Part shown: positions 63,203-64,000 of the stretch, piece by piece
How the letters are laid out: every line of letters starts with the position of its first letter
Position numbering within the stretch: position 1 is the first letter of the stretch
Assembly (NCBI RefSeq): GCF_900168025.1
Contig: NZ_FUYN01000002.1
Coordinates: forward strand, 274,343 to 338,342
Length of the DNA stretch: 64,000 nucleotides
Direction of reading: 5' to 3'
Origin: Acetoanaerobium noterae
GTDB lineage: Bacteria; Bacillota; Clostridia; Peptostreptococcales; Filifactoraceae
Made by a program: the position numbers and the translations under genes
The notes under the pieces: generated by a model
Told to the model about the DNA's origin: nothing
Database searches by the model: none
What the model saw: only the letters and a program-made list of their open reading frames with translations

Positions 63203-64000
63203 ATGAAACTATATCAAGAAAATAATAAAGTAATAATCGATAAAATCAAAGATTTTGAACCAAAGCATATATTTGAGTGTGGGCAGTGCTTCAGATGGGA
63301 TAAAGAGGAAGATGGCTCCTACACAGGAGTAGCAAATGGAAAAATACTCAATGTAAAGCTAGAAGGCGATACTTTGATACTAGATAACACAAATCTAGAT
63401 GATTATCATAAAATCTGGCATAACTACTTTGACATGGATAGGGATTATTCCGCTATTAAAGCAGAGCTTGCTAAAATGGATGAACATCTTTACAATGCAA
63501 CTATATTTGGTCAAGGAATGAGGATTTTGAATCAGGATACCTTTGAAATTGTTATTTCCTTTATAATCTCAGCTAGAAATGCCATTCCTATGATAAAAAG
63601 AAGCGTGGCGTTTTTATCGAAAGCTCTAGGAGAGGAAATCGGAGAATATAGAGGAAAGAAGTATTATGCTTTTCCGACTCCAAAAGCTCTTTCATCTTGT
63701 GATGAGCAGGTACTCATTGATTCGAAGGTGGCTTTTAGAAAAGGCTATATAAGAGACGCAAGCTATATCCAGCATTCACTTCAAATGGATATGTATAAGC
63801 TAAGGAATCTACCTACAGATATGGCGAGAAAAGAGCTAATGACAATTCCTGGAGTTGGGCCAAAGGTTTCAGATTGTATTTTGCTGTTTGGACTTTCAAA
63901 ATACGATGTATTTCCTGTAGATGTGTGGGTACAAAGAGTAATGCATGAGTTTTATATTGAAAAAGAAATGAAGGACCTAAAGAAAATTAGAGAGTTTGGA
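63203..64000 (+). CDS. OGG1-like 8-oxoguanine DNA glycosylase, 3'-truncated by window edge
   Basis: Open to the last base (266 codons, no stop). The N-terminal OGG domain has FECGQCFRW; the HhH-GPD domain has VISFIISARNAIPMIKR, LMTIPGVGPKVSDCILLFGL and VFPVDVWVQRVM. The Lys in GPKVSDC matches the catalytic lysine of OGG1 and the Asp in PVD its partner. Excises 8-oxoguanine and cuts the AP site. GAGGTGAG precedes the ATG; divergent from cobT. Confidence 0.93.
   Translation, partial: MKLYQENNKVIIDKIKDFEPKHIFECGQCFRWDKEEDGSYTGVANGKILNVKLEGDTLILDNTNLDDYHKIWHNYFDMDRDYSAIKAELAKMDEHLYNATIFGQGMRILNQDTFEIVISFIISARNAIPMIKRSVAFLSKALGEEIGEYRGKKYYAFPTPKALSSCDEQVLIDSKVAFRKGYIRDASYIQHSLQMDMYKLRNLPTDMARKELMTIPGVGPKVSDCILLFGLSKYDVFPVDVWVQRVMHEFYIEKEMKDLKKIREFG

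Overview
The window is AT-rich DNA from a low-GC Firmicute. Arginine is mostly AGA/AGG and isoleucine mostly ATA, TTG/GTG starts are frequent, Shine-Dalgarno sites are strong, and AddAB replaces RecBCD. The class-I-type hydroxylamine reductase (hybrid cluster protein) and the Clostridioides-like order of the ethanolamine genes point to an anaerobic member of Clostridia. A Peptostreptococcaceae/Acetoanaerobium-like host is an inference from gene content, not a database match. No rRNA, tRNA, CRISPR array, insertion sequence or prophage was seen.

Layout. 1-5.1 kb: the 3' part of a sodium/solute symporter, a block of four ~39-bp repeats, an AAA/DUF4143 ATPase, and on the minus strand lemA - TPM-domain protein - metallophosphoesterase. 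5.4-13.8 kb: addB-addA, degV and a small acidic protein. 14-18.2 kb: hcp, a GNAT-nitrilase fusion and queT behind a preQ1-I-like riboswitch. 18.2-27.4 kb: a chemoreceptor with a sigma-28-like promoter, an LCP-family protein, an MFS transporter, a lipoprotein with FG-GAP-like repeats and an OmpR-type two-component system.

27.4-44.2 kb is the centrepiece: an ethanolamine-utilisation microcompartment operon, eutS-P-V-W-A-B-C-L-(eutK-like)-E-M-T-pduL-(89 aa)-H-Q-J-N-pduS-pduT. It begins behind a leader with two stem-hexaloop hairpins, each with A1 and G4 in the loop, the second interlocked with a terminator. That is the substrate expected for the ANTAR antiterminator EutV encoded in the operon. 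It has pdu-type parts (PduL, PduS, PduT) and no eutG, eutD or ackA. Three of its proteins share a ~45-residue 'LTP' module: the EutT N-terminus, the PduL C-terminus and the 89-aa protein.

44.4-64 kb: tyrS (minus), a CorC-like CBS protein, a Rossmann-chemoreceptor fusion, a Fur-boxed feoA-feoA-feoB-Cys-rich set (minus), cbiK-cbiQ-cbiO, lapA-like (minus), uspA, the pyrimidine operon pyrB-C-F-K-D-E behind a PyrR-like hairpin, an orphan copZ with a CsoR-type operator, a LysM-tailed 5'-nucleotidase (minus), cobT (minus) and the start of an OGG1-like glycosylase.

Cobalt chelation and import (cbiKQO), lower-ligand activation (cobT) and EutT can all feed the adenosylcobalamin requirement of EutBC. 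No cobalamin riboswitch was found in the window, so that supply appears to be controlled in another way.
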